Shown: one piece after another, positions 1 through 10,400 of the stretch
How the letters are laid out: every line of letters starts with the position of its first letter
Position numbering within the stretch: position 1 is the first letter of the stretch
Assembly (NCBI GenBank): GCA_934045905.1
Contig: OW203769.1
Location: forward strand, 18,569,705 to 18,633,704
Direction of reading: 5' to 3'
DNA length: 64,000 bases
From: Leuctra nigra
Lineage: Eukaryota; Arthropoda; Insecta; Plecoptera; Leuctridae
The notes under the pieces: model-generated
Seen by the model: the letters and a program-made list of their open reading frames with translations, nothing else
Told to the model about the DNA's origin: nothing
The model's database searches: none
Made by a program: the position numbers and the translations under genes

Positions 1-193
1 TCTTGTGATTCGCGATTTCAAACCGTTATGTTTTCATTCTATGACTTTTAAAAGTTGAAGGCTGAGACACAGCTGTAGTTTTTTTTAAACTAAAAACGTG
101 ATTGGTTTCAAAACGTGAACTAGCTCAAGAATTGGCCTCCTTGCATTAAGAGTTTATCCAGGGCATCTCCAGGGAGATCAACGTGTTTCTCAC

Positions 194-323
194 CTGCTTC
201 TGGATGCTCTACCGTGGCTTCTGGAGTCCAGGGACCTGCCTTCACGTACCCCCTCTTCTCCAGGGCGAAGACGAACCCCCCGTCCCCGATCACCACCCCC
301 TCATCCAGCCGCTGTAAGATCCC
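194..323 (-). CDS. BHMT: Betaine-homocysteine S-methyltransferase, one internal exon (gene runs off the left edge)
   Basis: The exon encodes 43 residues containing [20 protein letters not shown], then [12 protein letters not shown]. This is the hallmark N-terminal block of BHMT, the zinc enzyme that moves a methyl group from betaine to homocysteine to make methionine in the cytosol. The exon starts after a CAG acceptor (AG at 324-325, so the first codon is GGG at 323) and ends at GAA GCA G before GTGAGA, in phase 1. The reading frame is also open upstream of the acceptor, so a longer exon cannot be excluded, but the family usually reads KKGILERL here, which favours the splice. Later exons lie beyond base 1. 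I could not find the short first coding exon, which should lie at higher coordinates. The zinc-binding cysteines are not in the window. Identification rests on recognised motif identity. Confidence 0.85.
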
Positions 324-329
324 CTGGAA

Positions 330-2860
330 ATACGTGCCATGAGGAGAGAGGTTCTGATTTGAAAGATCTTCAAATGTCTATTTCCTTCATAATTTTAAAA
401 GTAAGTTTTTTTTACGTTATAACATTCAATAAGCTAATTTATTTAATAACTAGTTTTTGAGTAATGAGTAAATAGCATAACAAAACAATTACTTTTCAGC
501 TTAGAAAATTTGAAGATATTCATATTATATATTTTTTTTCAGAAATTACAAGTGTCTTACATGATTATTGTTTAAAATATACACCCAGTGACGACACATT
601 AAAAAATTCAGCTCAATAGCTTTTTCCCGTAAATGATCGATGCATTTTGAATTCAAATTATTTTCGGACAATATGTAGGTACTTAAGCCCTATTTACACG
701 GTGCAATTTCATGTACAACTTCTGTACCATCACTTCTGTGTCACACTTCTTGAATGGAAATTAGAACATGTTTTAAGTTCTGTGACAGAAAGTTGCGTCG
801 TGTAAACACAAAATTGTATGAAAAATGGGAATGTGACACAGAAGTTATTCAAGAGTATAAAGAGTACTGATTTTACAAGAGTATAATTTTTAAATTCTCG
901 TGTAAGAATGTACAAATAACTACCACAATGTCACATGTTATCAATTTAAAAATAAAACTTGTGGAACTATTAATATAAAATAAAACAAATTAAATTAATT
1001 AAAACCGTTTTTGGAGTGTCTAACGACGAAATATACATTTTTTTCTTTACAACATGCCCTGAATAATGGTCCTGAAAAAACCGGTGAAAAATGAAAAATG
1101 GGTTGACTGTTACTAATTTTTTAACTGAAATAAGTTACGAGTGTGATAATTTTAGCTCTCAATTTGATTTCCATGATTACTTAATAGAAATAAATAGTTA
1201 CACAACAATTCACGTAGTATCTGAGGCTAATATTCAAAAGGTAAAAATCGGATGGATGGTATTTTGTCAATTTCATGTTGACAGACACAGTAACTTCACT
1301 TAGTACATTTAGAAAAAAAATCAAAAAAAATCATCAAAATATTTAAATTACGATATACCTACGGGCCGGGAAAAAAACACAAGAACAAAAAACTGTAGGT
1401 TCAAGGTATACAATATCAGGGCTAAAATAATGTTATCAAAGCATACCTACAAGCTTAATAATTATTTTCATTTTATTTCATGAAGTAAATGAAGATAAAA
1501 CACGGGCCAAAAAGGTAGAACATAATATAAATTATAAGATTTAATTTAAAAAACAGAAAAACTCCTCACATGTATTATAAAATGTAATTTAACACATCAT
1601 AATAGCATTTGAAAATTACATCAGGGCATTGTTCGGCTTATTTAAAATTGTAACTACAAAACCATCCTAATTGACGTCAAATAAGTAGATACTATTTTCA
1701 ACTCACCCTCTTGGCCATGTAGTTGCTTCTTTCTCTTGCTTCTCCCAACACCAACTGTGTCCTGCAATTGTCGATCCCTGCTTTATAACCTCCCCCTCCC
1801 CCTGGTGACGCAGTGGCGAGATCAGCGACGACTGACCCCTGACCTGGGACACGGGTTCAAGGTCAAGGTCACGCGTCGCCGTGTACACGGCGCGATTGTC
1901 ACAGGAAGTGACAACAATATTAGTTCTAGGTGTCAGATAGAGCGCAGGCGTTGGATCAGTTTTTAACGTCGCACTGATCTGCAACAAGGTTCATGGCGAC
2001 TCATGAATGATGATGATGATAATGATGATGATGATGATCAAGGCCGTATCCAGGTGACAATTCGGGGGGGGGGGGGGGGGGGGGGCGGACATTACTAATA
2101 ATTGGAAAAATCGCAGTGGAAAATGGGGTTCGGAGGCGCAGCCCCCGAGAAAATTTTGGACCAAGGTATTTCGTTTAGGTGCAATTTTGAATCGCAGTGT
2201 AAAGATATTTTGGGGAATTATAAATTACAAAATATCCAAAAATTGGTCTAAGAGGTTTAAGAATAGGTAAAGTTATTGCACTTATTAGGGTATGCAAGTC
2301 CGGGGCGCATAGCCCCTGAAATTCTTTGGAATTTTAACTCAATTCTAACTATTTTTAATCGTTTTTGACATGATCTGTCCATATATCAGTGTTTTCTTCA
2401 CATATTATTTTAAATGCGCTTATTTTTTTAGATGAAGGGCCTCGGCCCCTCCCCCCCCCCCCCCCCCCCCCCCCGCCTTTGATAACGATGATGAATGATG
2501 ATTATGATGATGAGGAATAGGTAAGGATGGATGGTGGAAAGGAGGTGGTCGTGGCATATTAGTAGGAAACCTAGCCAGAATGCCTGTCGACTGAGTGAAA
2601 CCTCGACAAATCCTCAGTCAAGAAGGATGGCCACGGGAACCGACCCAGATATGAAAAATGATGCTCACGGTTCTGCAAAGTGTTTTTTCTACAAATATTT
2701 CTTCACACTGACCAAATTTTTAAAAATCATGGAGTAACAGAGATTTAAACTCACATTACGAAATAACTCCACAAACTGGGGAACATAATTACAACCACTG
2801 CGATTATTTTACGATATATTTCGTAATTTGATACTTTTAATCGTAATGCCTGCAGTGTGA
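330..2860. other. AT-rich spacer upstream of the BHMT exon
   Basis: I see no supportable gene here. About 683-815 has a weak inverted pair (TTTACACGG against CGTGTAAAC), like a small degraded MITE. About 1800-1880 resembles a tRNA-like promoter head (GACGCAGTGGCGAG, later GGTTCAAGGTC), perhaps a SINE fragment. The overlapping short ORFs at 1703-1987 on both strands look like shadows of this repeat. The segment 1965-2650 is listed separately. Confidence 0.4.
1965..2650 (-). repeat. SINE copy interrupted by a poly-G/poly-C bounded element
   Basis: The flanks match the longer SINE at 10360-10622: AACGTCGCACTG, ATGGCGAC, (ATG)n, GGTAAGGATGG, then GCCTGTCGACTGAG and GGACGGCC-like sequence. The left SINE piece is about 1965-2040 and the right piece about 2480-2650. 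Between them lies a block of roughly 430 bases bounded by 22 G (2064-2085) and 24 C (2451-2474). AAGGC at the left edge and GCCTT at the right suggest very short inverted ends. Both halves resume the same SINE, which is direct evidence that the G/C-bounded block is an insertion. Confidence 0.65.
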
Positions 2861-2886
2861 CATTATTTAGTAGAGTAAGTTTGATA

Positions 2887-3080
2887 AGTACATCCAACAA
2901 ATCATAAAACTGTATTTGGGCGAAACGGATTGGCTACTGGTCAGGTTCCTTGACAATCTATCCTTGTTATTATCGATGAAATCAGAGCTCGACGAGTTAG
3001 CATAGACTTCATCAGATGATGCCAACACTCTTTCAAATACCGTTTTATCATTGACTTCCGGTTTTATCATTTGTTGAGTT
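2887..3080. mobile_element. MITE (family with AAACGGTATTTGAACGAAACG ends), degraded copy
   Basis: The sequence shares CCAACAAATCATAAAAC, GGATTGGCT, ACAATC(A/T)ATCCTTGTTATTAT, GAAATCAGAGCTC and CATCAGATGATGCCA with 7480-7690. It also shares the terminal ACGGTATTTGAACGAAACG-like arms with 47949-48132. The arms face each other (GTATTTGGGCGAAACGGATTGG and CTCTTTCAAATACCGTTTTATC). There is no coding capacity. Confidence 0.6.
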
Positions 3081-3239
3081 TACGTTATACATTTATTTTT
3101 GTAATTTCTGTTAGTTATTGGGAAGAAAAATCTCGAAAAAAACACTTAAAAGAACCGCGCACGTGCTCTTACCTTCCTTCGTCTTGTCACACTCGAATCA
3201 GCTCAACTTAAATCAGCTCACAGCTGAACCCTTCTAATT

Positions 3240-3460
3240 GAACTTTTAGCTTTACAAGTTGTGACGTCACTGGAGTGTTCGTGCCTTAATGGCTGCAAAA
3301 CGAAACTAGTTATAATAAAATGATAATAAAAAGCAGTGAAAAGTAGTAAAAGTAGTATAAAAAGTACTTTAAAAGTTGTGACGTCACTGGAATGTTCTGG
3401 CCTTAATGGTTGCAAAAACGAACCTAATTATAATAAAATAATCATAAAAAGCGGAATGTT
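3240..3460. repeat. Two-copy tandem repeat of about 128 bp
   Basis: Two head-to-tail copies each contain AAGTTGTGACGTCACTGGA, then a TGTTC..GCCTTAATGG block, GCAAAA, and TTATAATAAAATRATMATAAAAAGC. The copies differ by a few substitutions. No gene is visible. Confidence 0.7.
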
Positions 3461-3522
3461 CGCAACAACTGGATAAGAAATGAGTATAAAATTGTTTTTC
3501 GCAGCCTACTTTACAGAGAGTC

Positions 3523-3572
3523 TGATGATGATGATGATGATAATGATGATGATGATGATGATGATGATGATT
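3523..3572. repeat. (ATG)n microsatellite
   Basis: A run of GAT/ATG triplets with a few interruptions, followed by GATTAGGAAGAAAAAAGGAAGG. It resembles the trinucleotide tract inside the SINE family at 10360-10622 and may be a remnant of one. Confidence 0.8.
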
Positions 3573-4241
3573 ATTCGATGATTAGGAAGAAAAAAGGAAG
3601 GAGGAATGTGGAAGTGGAAAAGATTATTAATTTGATATTTTTATTTTAAGTAGGTACCTACCTACCCCACACAATTAGTATGGCATCATACAGAATAGTT
3701 TTTTTTAAATGGTTGTATAGGTACTGGGATATTGTATGCTCCTGTGAGATCTTTAATAGGAAGAGGAATCGCTGTACAAAATTTAATCGATTAATCTTCA
3801 TTTATAAGATACATCTGACCCGAAAAAGAAACAAAATTATTGCCGTCCTCGGGGAAACAAAATCAATGTTTTGCATAATATAGCACAAAAGTAGTTCGTC
3901 AAAACTATGAATTTGTAAATGTTTAATTCTCCTGTTAGTAAAATAAAATTCTCGGTAAGTCTCTAAAATAACGTTTTATTTCTTTAGATTTGTTTTTAAA
4001 CTTTAAGGATTATGACACAAAATCATAATTTAATATTAGGTCCTGTCGTCATACATGACAATATCTTTAATAATTAATTAATTAGTTATTAATTAAAAAT
4101 TATATTAATAATTTTGAATTCTAATTCCAATAAGTTTAACATACTAAATCCATTGATTTTTGGATGTCATCTATTAAGAACGTCGAAGTCACTCCACTGT
4201 GTGTTGCATCAACATTACTGTTGCCATGGTAACAATGATGT

Positions 4242-4409
4242 CTACGGCCAGACAATCTTCTCTATCCAATCCTTGTAGGACGCCACACGCGTGTACACTG
4301 CCGGGGAGTTCTTGAAGGCGCAGAATTTGCCGAATGACGTCACGCCGAAGATGCTGTACATGCAGTAGGGATGCGTGAGGACCTGTTGCATGGGACCACC
4401 AGAGTCCCC
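4242..4409 (-). CDS. Protease exon 6: catalytic serine and C-terminus
   Basis: Acceptor GTTACAG. It opens with GDSGGPM, then FGVTSFGKFC, SPAVYTRVASYKDWI and the stop TAG at 4244-4242. The acceptor is only about a dozen bases from a 5S-like SINE head in the intron. Confidence 0.92.
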   Translation of the reverse strand, partial: GDSGGPMQQVLTHPYCMYSIFGVTSFGKFCAFKNSPAVYTRVASYKDWIEKIVWP

Positions 4410-7400
4410 CTGTAACACACATGGAGCGCGGTCAGTACCTGGATGGGTGACCGTTCAATAGTCCAGTCAAATGAGAGATTTACCTAAAACAAATTGCAAC
4501 ATTTGGTTTTTTGGTGTCATTCTCTTCAAAAAAATGCCCTCTACAACATATCCAAAATCCGCCAAAATCCGCGCACCGGAAGTACTTTTTAATCACTGTT
4601 TAATTTAATTTCTCATGTTAATTTCATCTAGCAAAAAAAATATTCGTGTAACTCCGATTTTGACGAAACTTGGCAGAATTGTTCACCATCCTAAAAGAAC
4701 ACAAAAAGCTCTCTGAGCGTTTTTCTCTAAATCTTTTCGTTTGGGAAATATGGCCCATCGAAAAGTCATATTTTAGTCAGTTTTCGACGATTTCGCGGCC
4801 ACTTTGAGTGTAATTTTACGTTTTGCGAGGTCCATATTTCCCAAACAATAAGATTTAGAGAAAAACGCTAAGAAAGTTATTTGTTTCATTTAGGATGGTG
4901 AACAATTCTGCCAAGTTTCGTTAAAATCGGAGTTACATGAAAAAAAGTTTTTTTTGCAAGATTAAATTAACATGGGAAATTAAATTAAACAGTGATTAAA
5001 AAGTACTTCCGGTGCGCGGATTTTGGCGGATTTTGGATATGTTGTAGAGGGCATTTTTCTAAAGAGAATGACACCAAAAAACCAAATGTTGCAATTTGTT
5101 TTGGGTTTGGAAATTTTTAAGCTTGATTTGACTGGACTACAACTTTAGTTGTTGTCGTTGGGCCGGAGAGACTGGAGTGATTGGGGGTTAGTGTGACGAC
5201 CTCCCTCCGGTGTTGAATCACATACACTCTCTTCTGTATTTCTCTCGATTCGCAAATAAGTCGTGTGTCTTTCTAAATTACATCTTAAAACAATTTTCAT
5301 ATCTCAAATTATCGCTCAGTGAATTTCTATATATGATGCGAATACCAGCTCACGGCATTTCATATTCTCCAAAACATTTTACAAACCCTACTTTTTCCCC
5401 TACTTTGACACCATTTGCACTGTCAATCTTGTCATTCTAGACCTCCTTTAGAGTGCAGATATGACCGACCCAACAAGCTCTAAAATGATTTTAAACTAAT
5501 CTTAGATAGTCAGTTATAAATCCATGGTCCAGTTTTCAAAAATTTCGCTGCACGGCAGTTTTCTGGCGGTCTAAGCCATCACGCCCCTTTTGAGTGCACC
5601 TATCTCCCCGAGCTGAAATGTCTGAATTCAACACTGCCTTCCTCCACCTGTTATCAGTCTCTCGACGGCGCGGGTTGTGGAGGCCCATGCTGTGAATGTC
5701 ACACCGTCCTTCGGATGTTAAGCCTTTGGCCCCCTTGGTATCTTTCGTCGAGTAGGCTACATGCCAGTACCCGAGTTTCCACTCCTCCCTTCTCTATAAC
5801 ATTCTCACTAGTATTGAAAACACTTGTTTCTATTACCTGACAGGTGTCATGGCCGTCCTTGAGAAGCCTGCACACAGGTTGGACGGGATAATGCCTTGTG
5901 CATGATCTCAGCTTGACACTTGTTGCTATTACCTGACAGGTGTCATGGCCGCCCTTGAGAATGCCTGCACACAGCTGGGACGGGATAATGCCTTGAGCAT
6001 GACCTCAGCTTGATAACACTTGTTGCTATTACCTGACAGGTGCCATGGCCGCCCTTGAGAATGCCTGCACACAGCTGTGACGGGATAATGCCTTGAGCAT
6101 GACCTCAGCTTGATAACACTTGTTGCTATTACCTGACAGGTGTCATGGCCGCCCTTGAGAATGCCTGCACACAGCTGGGACGGGATTATGCCTTGAGCCA
6201 TTGCACCGACCATGACCTCTGCTTCGTAACTTTTGTTGCACTTTACGCTGTCGATCAGGTCCAGTTGTACTTTCATGAGTTTCTTGTTCTCATCTTGGCT
6301 GTCTAGAGAAGAAGAATCACAAGAGTTAGGCCTGAATTCCACCGATAATTTCTTCCATCAAGGCTCAAGAATATCTAGCATTGAAACTTTCAACTAGCAA
6401 CATGTTTTCTGCCAGATTGTTTTCGAGTTAATGTTGGCTTCATCTCCGTATATTCTCTATTATATTGTTTCACTCAGTTGCGCTGTTGTTGTACTTAAAT
6501 TTGTTAAATTATGTCTTCATCTTGAGCCTTGAGAGCTCTTGAAATTGACCACTATTGTAAGTTCTTGAAAATTCTGAGTTTTCAACATGGTTAAAATCAA
6601 TTTACTGTTAGAAAGCTCGATCTTGAAATATAAAATCAAGCTATTTTTTGGCATTACAGTTAATCCATTTAAAATATATTTTAACATTATATTTTTTGTT
6701 CCATTTTGCATTTTTTGTATTACTTTAATTTATACCTAATTGTATGAATTAGAAAGGAAATAAAGAACTAATAACTATCATTACATACAGTCATTAAAAT
6801 CGTTTTAAAAATTGAGCTAAATCACTATGGCTTGACAGTGGATTTCAAGGTCAAATATATTTACAGTGAATGGATCTTAACAAAATCATGAACTGGAAAT
6901 AATTTGTATAACTAATCGAAAGCATCGTGTACAACTTTCACATGTCTGAATACTCTATAGGTCATCTAATCCCTCTAATCCTCTAGAGTAGAAGTTGTTA
7001 AGTCCTCACTGAAGCTCTGCCTGCCGTATCCCGAGGCGATGCCCGAGGTCCACTTGACCACCGGGTCGGTGTGCAGACAGGCCGGTCGCACGTGACCCGT
7101 GAACTTGGCCGGGTGGACGAGCTTGACCAACGCGATGTCGTGGTAGCGGCCGCTCTCCTTGAACTTGGGGTGTTTGATGATCTTGCTCACCAGGATCGTC
7201 TGCGTCGTGTCGGGAGGGTCCTTCTCGGTGAGGTGCAGATCGCCGAGCTTGACCCACCGGACCTTGCCACTGCATCAGGTACAAGCATGAGTCAGGAGGA
7301 GCGTAGGTCAGGAGGGTCCTTCTCGGTGAGGTGCAGATCGCCGAGCTTGACCCACCGGACCTTGCCACTGCATTAGGTACAAGCATGAGTCAGGAGGAGC

Positions 7401-10400
7401 TTAGGTCAGGAGGGTCCTTCTCGGTGAGGTGCAGATCGCCGAGCTTGACCCACCGGACTTTGCCGCTGCATCAGGTACACCCAACAAATCATAAAACGGT
7501 ATTTGAACGAAACAGATTGGCTGCTGGAGAGGTTCATTGACAATCAATCCTTGTTATTATCAATGAAATCAGAGCTCACCTACTAGAGGTAGATGACGAG
7601 TAAGTATAGAATTCATCAGATGATGCCATCACATTTTTTTCAGACAATCCATTTCTTTCAAATACCGTTTTATGAATTGTCGAGTGTACAAGCATGAGTG
7701 TACGTATAGGTCAGGAGGGTCCGGTGAGAATTCCGGTGAGGAATTATCTCTTATGCTCAAATTCAGTTGACAAAAGATTTGGAAACTGTTGTCATTAATG
7801 GCATAGGCTCTTTGATTTCTGCTTCATGGTTGTTTTGTCGTATGTTTGCCCACAAAAGGCAAGACGTTTCGACGCCGCAACAACGCCACAAAACAACTTT
7901 GGTCGTTAAAGCAAAAACCAAAGAACAGGCATCATTCTAATGGCCACTTTCTAAATGGGAAAGATAAACATTTTGTCGAAATAAAAGCGGTATGTAAAAA
8001 ACGGATTGGCTGTTTGCCCTTGACGATCAATCTGCTAGAGAATCATAGGAAGATGACGTATTAACAGAGACATTCCATCTTGATCAGCCAACAGTTTCTT
8101 TCGAATATTATATTTACTTCGGCCAAGTTAAACATTGTAGGACAAGTTGATTTAGTTTTGAACTGTTGATGTGTGATTGGAGAACATGGCTGGTGACGTA
8201 CTTCTCCGGGCTTGAAGCGCAGTGAGCGGCCGTCAACACGAAGTTCTCGCTGATGAGCGATCCGCCGCACAGCCAGTGGATCACGCGCGTCTTGCCGTAG
8301 CCGAGAGCAGCCTGGAGCAGTGTTGGAGTCAAGCATTGTAATACCCTGTACGCACTGAGGATTCGATCATGATCCAGTTCGAATAAGTTCATGATCATGA
8401 TCCAAAATCTCGATTGCAATCGAAAATGTGTGTGAACTGAACTCAATCGAACTCGATTATGATCCAAATCTCGATTGAGTTGTAAGAACGCAATCGAAAT
8501 CTGAATCATGATCGAACTCAAGGTCAAACAAAAGAAATCATGAATTTTCATAACGAAAACTTACAAATGCATGCTCTAATTGCATGTAACAAGCATTATA
8601 AAGTTTAACTTGAATCTTGCCTCCATTTTGATTTCGATTGTAATTGAACTGGATCATGATCTGGATCATGATAATGCCACACGCTGGAGTACATTTTGAC
8701 CTTTGGTACGACATCACAGTATTAAACACGATATTGATAGTAAAATAATTGTATTTAACTTTTCGAGGTCATACTAGAGGTCGTCAGTCAAAAAATTTGA
8801 TACGTTTTCCGTTCCGTTACTCAAGCCTCTTAACATTTAGGTATGTTTTTACAGAATCCTGCCGCAAAAGTAAGATAGTGGGCGTGTCCTAGAGAGATGT
8901 GATTGTCAACGCACCTGGTGTGGAAACTCTTTCAAGCCCGCTGTCTTTCCTCCGACGATCAGCGGAATCTCGGAGATGGCGCATTGCGACACGGACGACG
9001 TGAGGCTTCGTGACGTCAGAACAGGGCTCACCTCCTTGGTGTACACGGCTTTCCCGTACTTCTCGCACACTGAAACATGGGATATGACGTCACTTCTTTG
9101 CCTTCCCGTACTTCTCGCACACTGTAACATGGGATATGACGTCACCTCCTTGCCTTCCCGTACTTCTTGCACACTGAAACATGGGATATGACGTCACTTC
9201 CTTGCCTTCCCGTACTTCTTGCACACTGACACATGGGATATGACGTCACTTCCTTGCCTTCCCGTACTTTTCGCACAATGTAACATGGGATATGACGTCA
9301 CTTCCTTGCCTTCCCGTACTTCTCGCACACTGTAACATGGGATATGACGTCACCTCCTTGCCTTCCCGTACTTCTCGCACAATGTAACATGGGATATGAC
9401 GTCACTTCCTTGCCTTCCCGTACTTCTCGCACACTGACACATGGGATATGACGTCACCTCCTTGCCTTCCCGTACTTTTCGCACAATGTAACATGGGATA
9501 TGACGTCACTTCCTTGCCTTCCCGTACTTCTCGCACACTGACACATGGGATATGACGTCACCTCCTTGCCTTCCCGTACTTTTCGCACAATGTAACATGG
9601 GATATGACGTCACTTCCTTGCCTTCCCGTACTTCTCGCACACTGTAACATGGGATATGACGTCACCTCCTTGCCTTCCCGTACTTCTCGCACACTGTAAC
9701 ATGGGATATGACGTCACCTCCTTGCCTTCCCGTACTTCTCGCACACTGTAACATGGGATATGACGTCACCTCCTTGCCTTCCCGTACTTCTCGCACACTG
9801 TAACAATTCCAGTATAAATAGAAAACCGTTTTTCCAAATAAAGAAATGGCACAGACATTTAAAATATTGATAAAAAATTAAACCCCATAGAAATGTATTG
9901 GTCGGAGGATTACGACTGCTCTTTTCAACGAAGACTCTTATCGGTGCAATTATAATTTCAGTGCTTATTTTCTTGATTTGATTGCATTTGCCATACGCTT
10001 TTTAATATAAGCGTAATAAAATTTGACATGACCTTTGAGAAAAATATTGTTGTACTTTGCTGTATTCAGTTGCACTAATTATGCAATAATTATTAATTTT
10101 CAAAATAGTATCTGAAAAGGTAGCACAATTGAATGCTTCAAAAGCGTTTATAATGTTGATCAGCGTCGCACAAAAGGCGCCGGATGAATGAGTGTGATAA
10201 TTGGAAGATGATGAAGAATCTGTAAGTATGGACGGTGGGAAGGAGCTGCCGAGCTGCCCATCAGTGGGAACCTCCCAGCATTTGCCTCATGACTCGAGTA
10301 TATGATAATGATCGCCATGCGGAAATGCGCCACTGCACAAGTTTTTTTGTCTGTGGCTTAACGTCGCACTGTTCTGCAGCGAGGCTAATGGCGACGGATG

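Larger units (their letters stand above)
4421..5815 (+). repeat. 5S rRNA-derived SINE, broken by two later insertions (protease intron 5)
   Basis: Three pieces read in order as the element at 61560-61875 (opposite strand). The 5S-like head 4423-4459 contains GTACCTGGATGGGTGACCG. Body piece 5140-5208 contains GTCGTTGGGCCGGAGAGACTGG and GTGTGACGACCTCCCTCC. Body piece 5639-5815 contains CACCTGTTATCAGTCTCTCG, GTCACACCGTCCTTCGGAT and GAGTAGGCTACATGCC. GGATGGGTGACCG matches the C-box region of 5S rRNA genes. The gaps are filled by 4461-5137 and 5209-5638. Confidence 0.75.

Noticed and set aside
1703..1987. Overlapping ORFs on both strands near 1.7-2.0 kb
   Set aside because: Repeat-like, GC-richer patch with tRNA-like promoter motifs. 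There is no conserved domain and it is open on both strands, as expected by chance in GC-rich DNA.
6517..6711. 64-residue minus ORF in protease intron 4
   Set aside because: AT-rich, no splice context, and the protease exons join correctly without it.
9070..9805. CRISPR-like array
   Set aside because: The unit is continuous with no variable spacers, and the window is eukaryotic. It is a minisatellite of a splice border.
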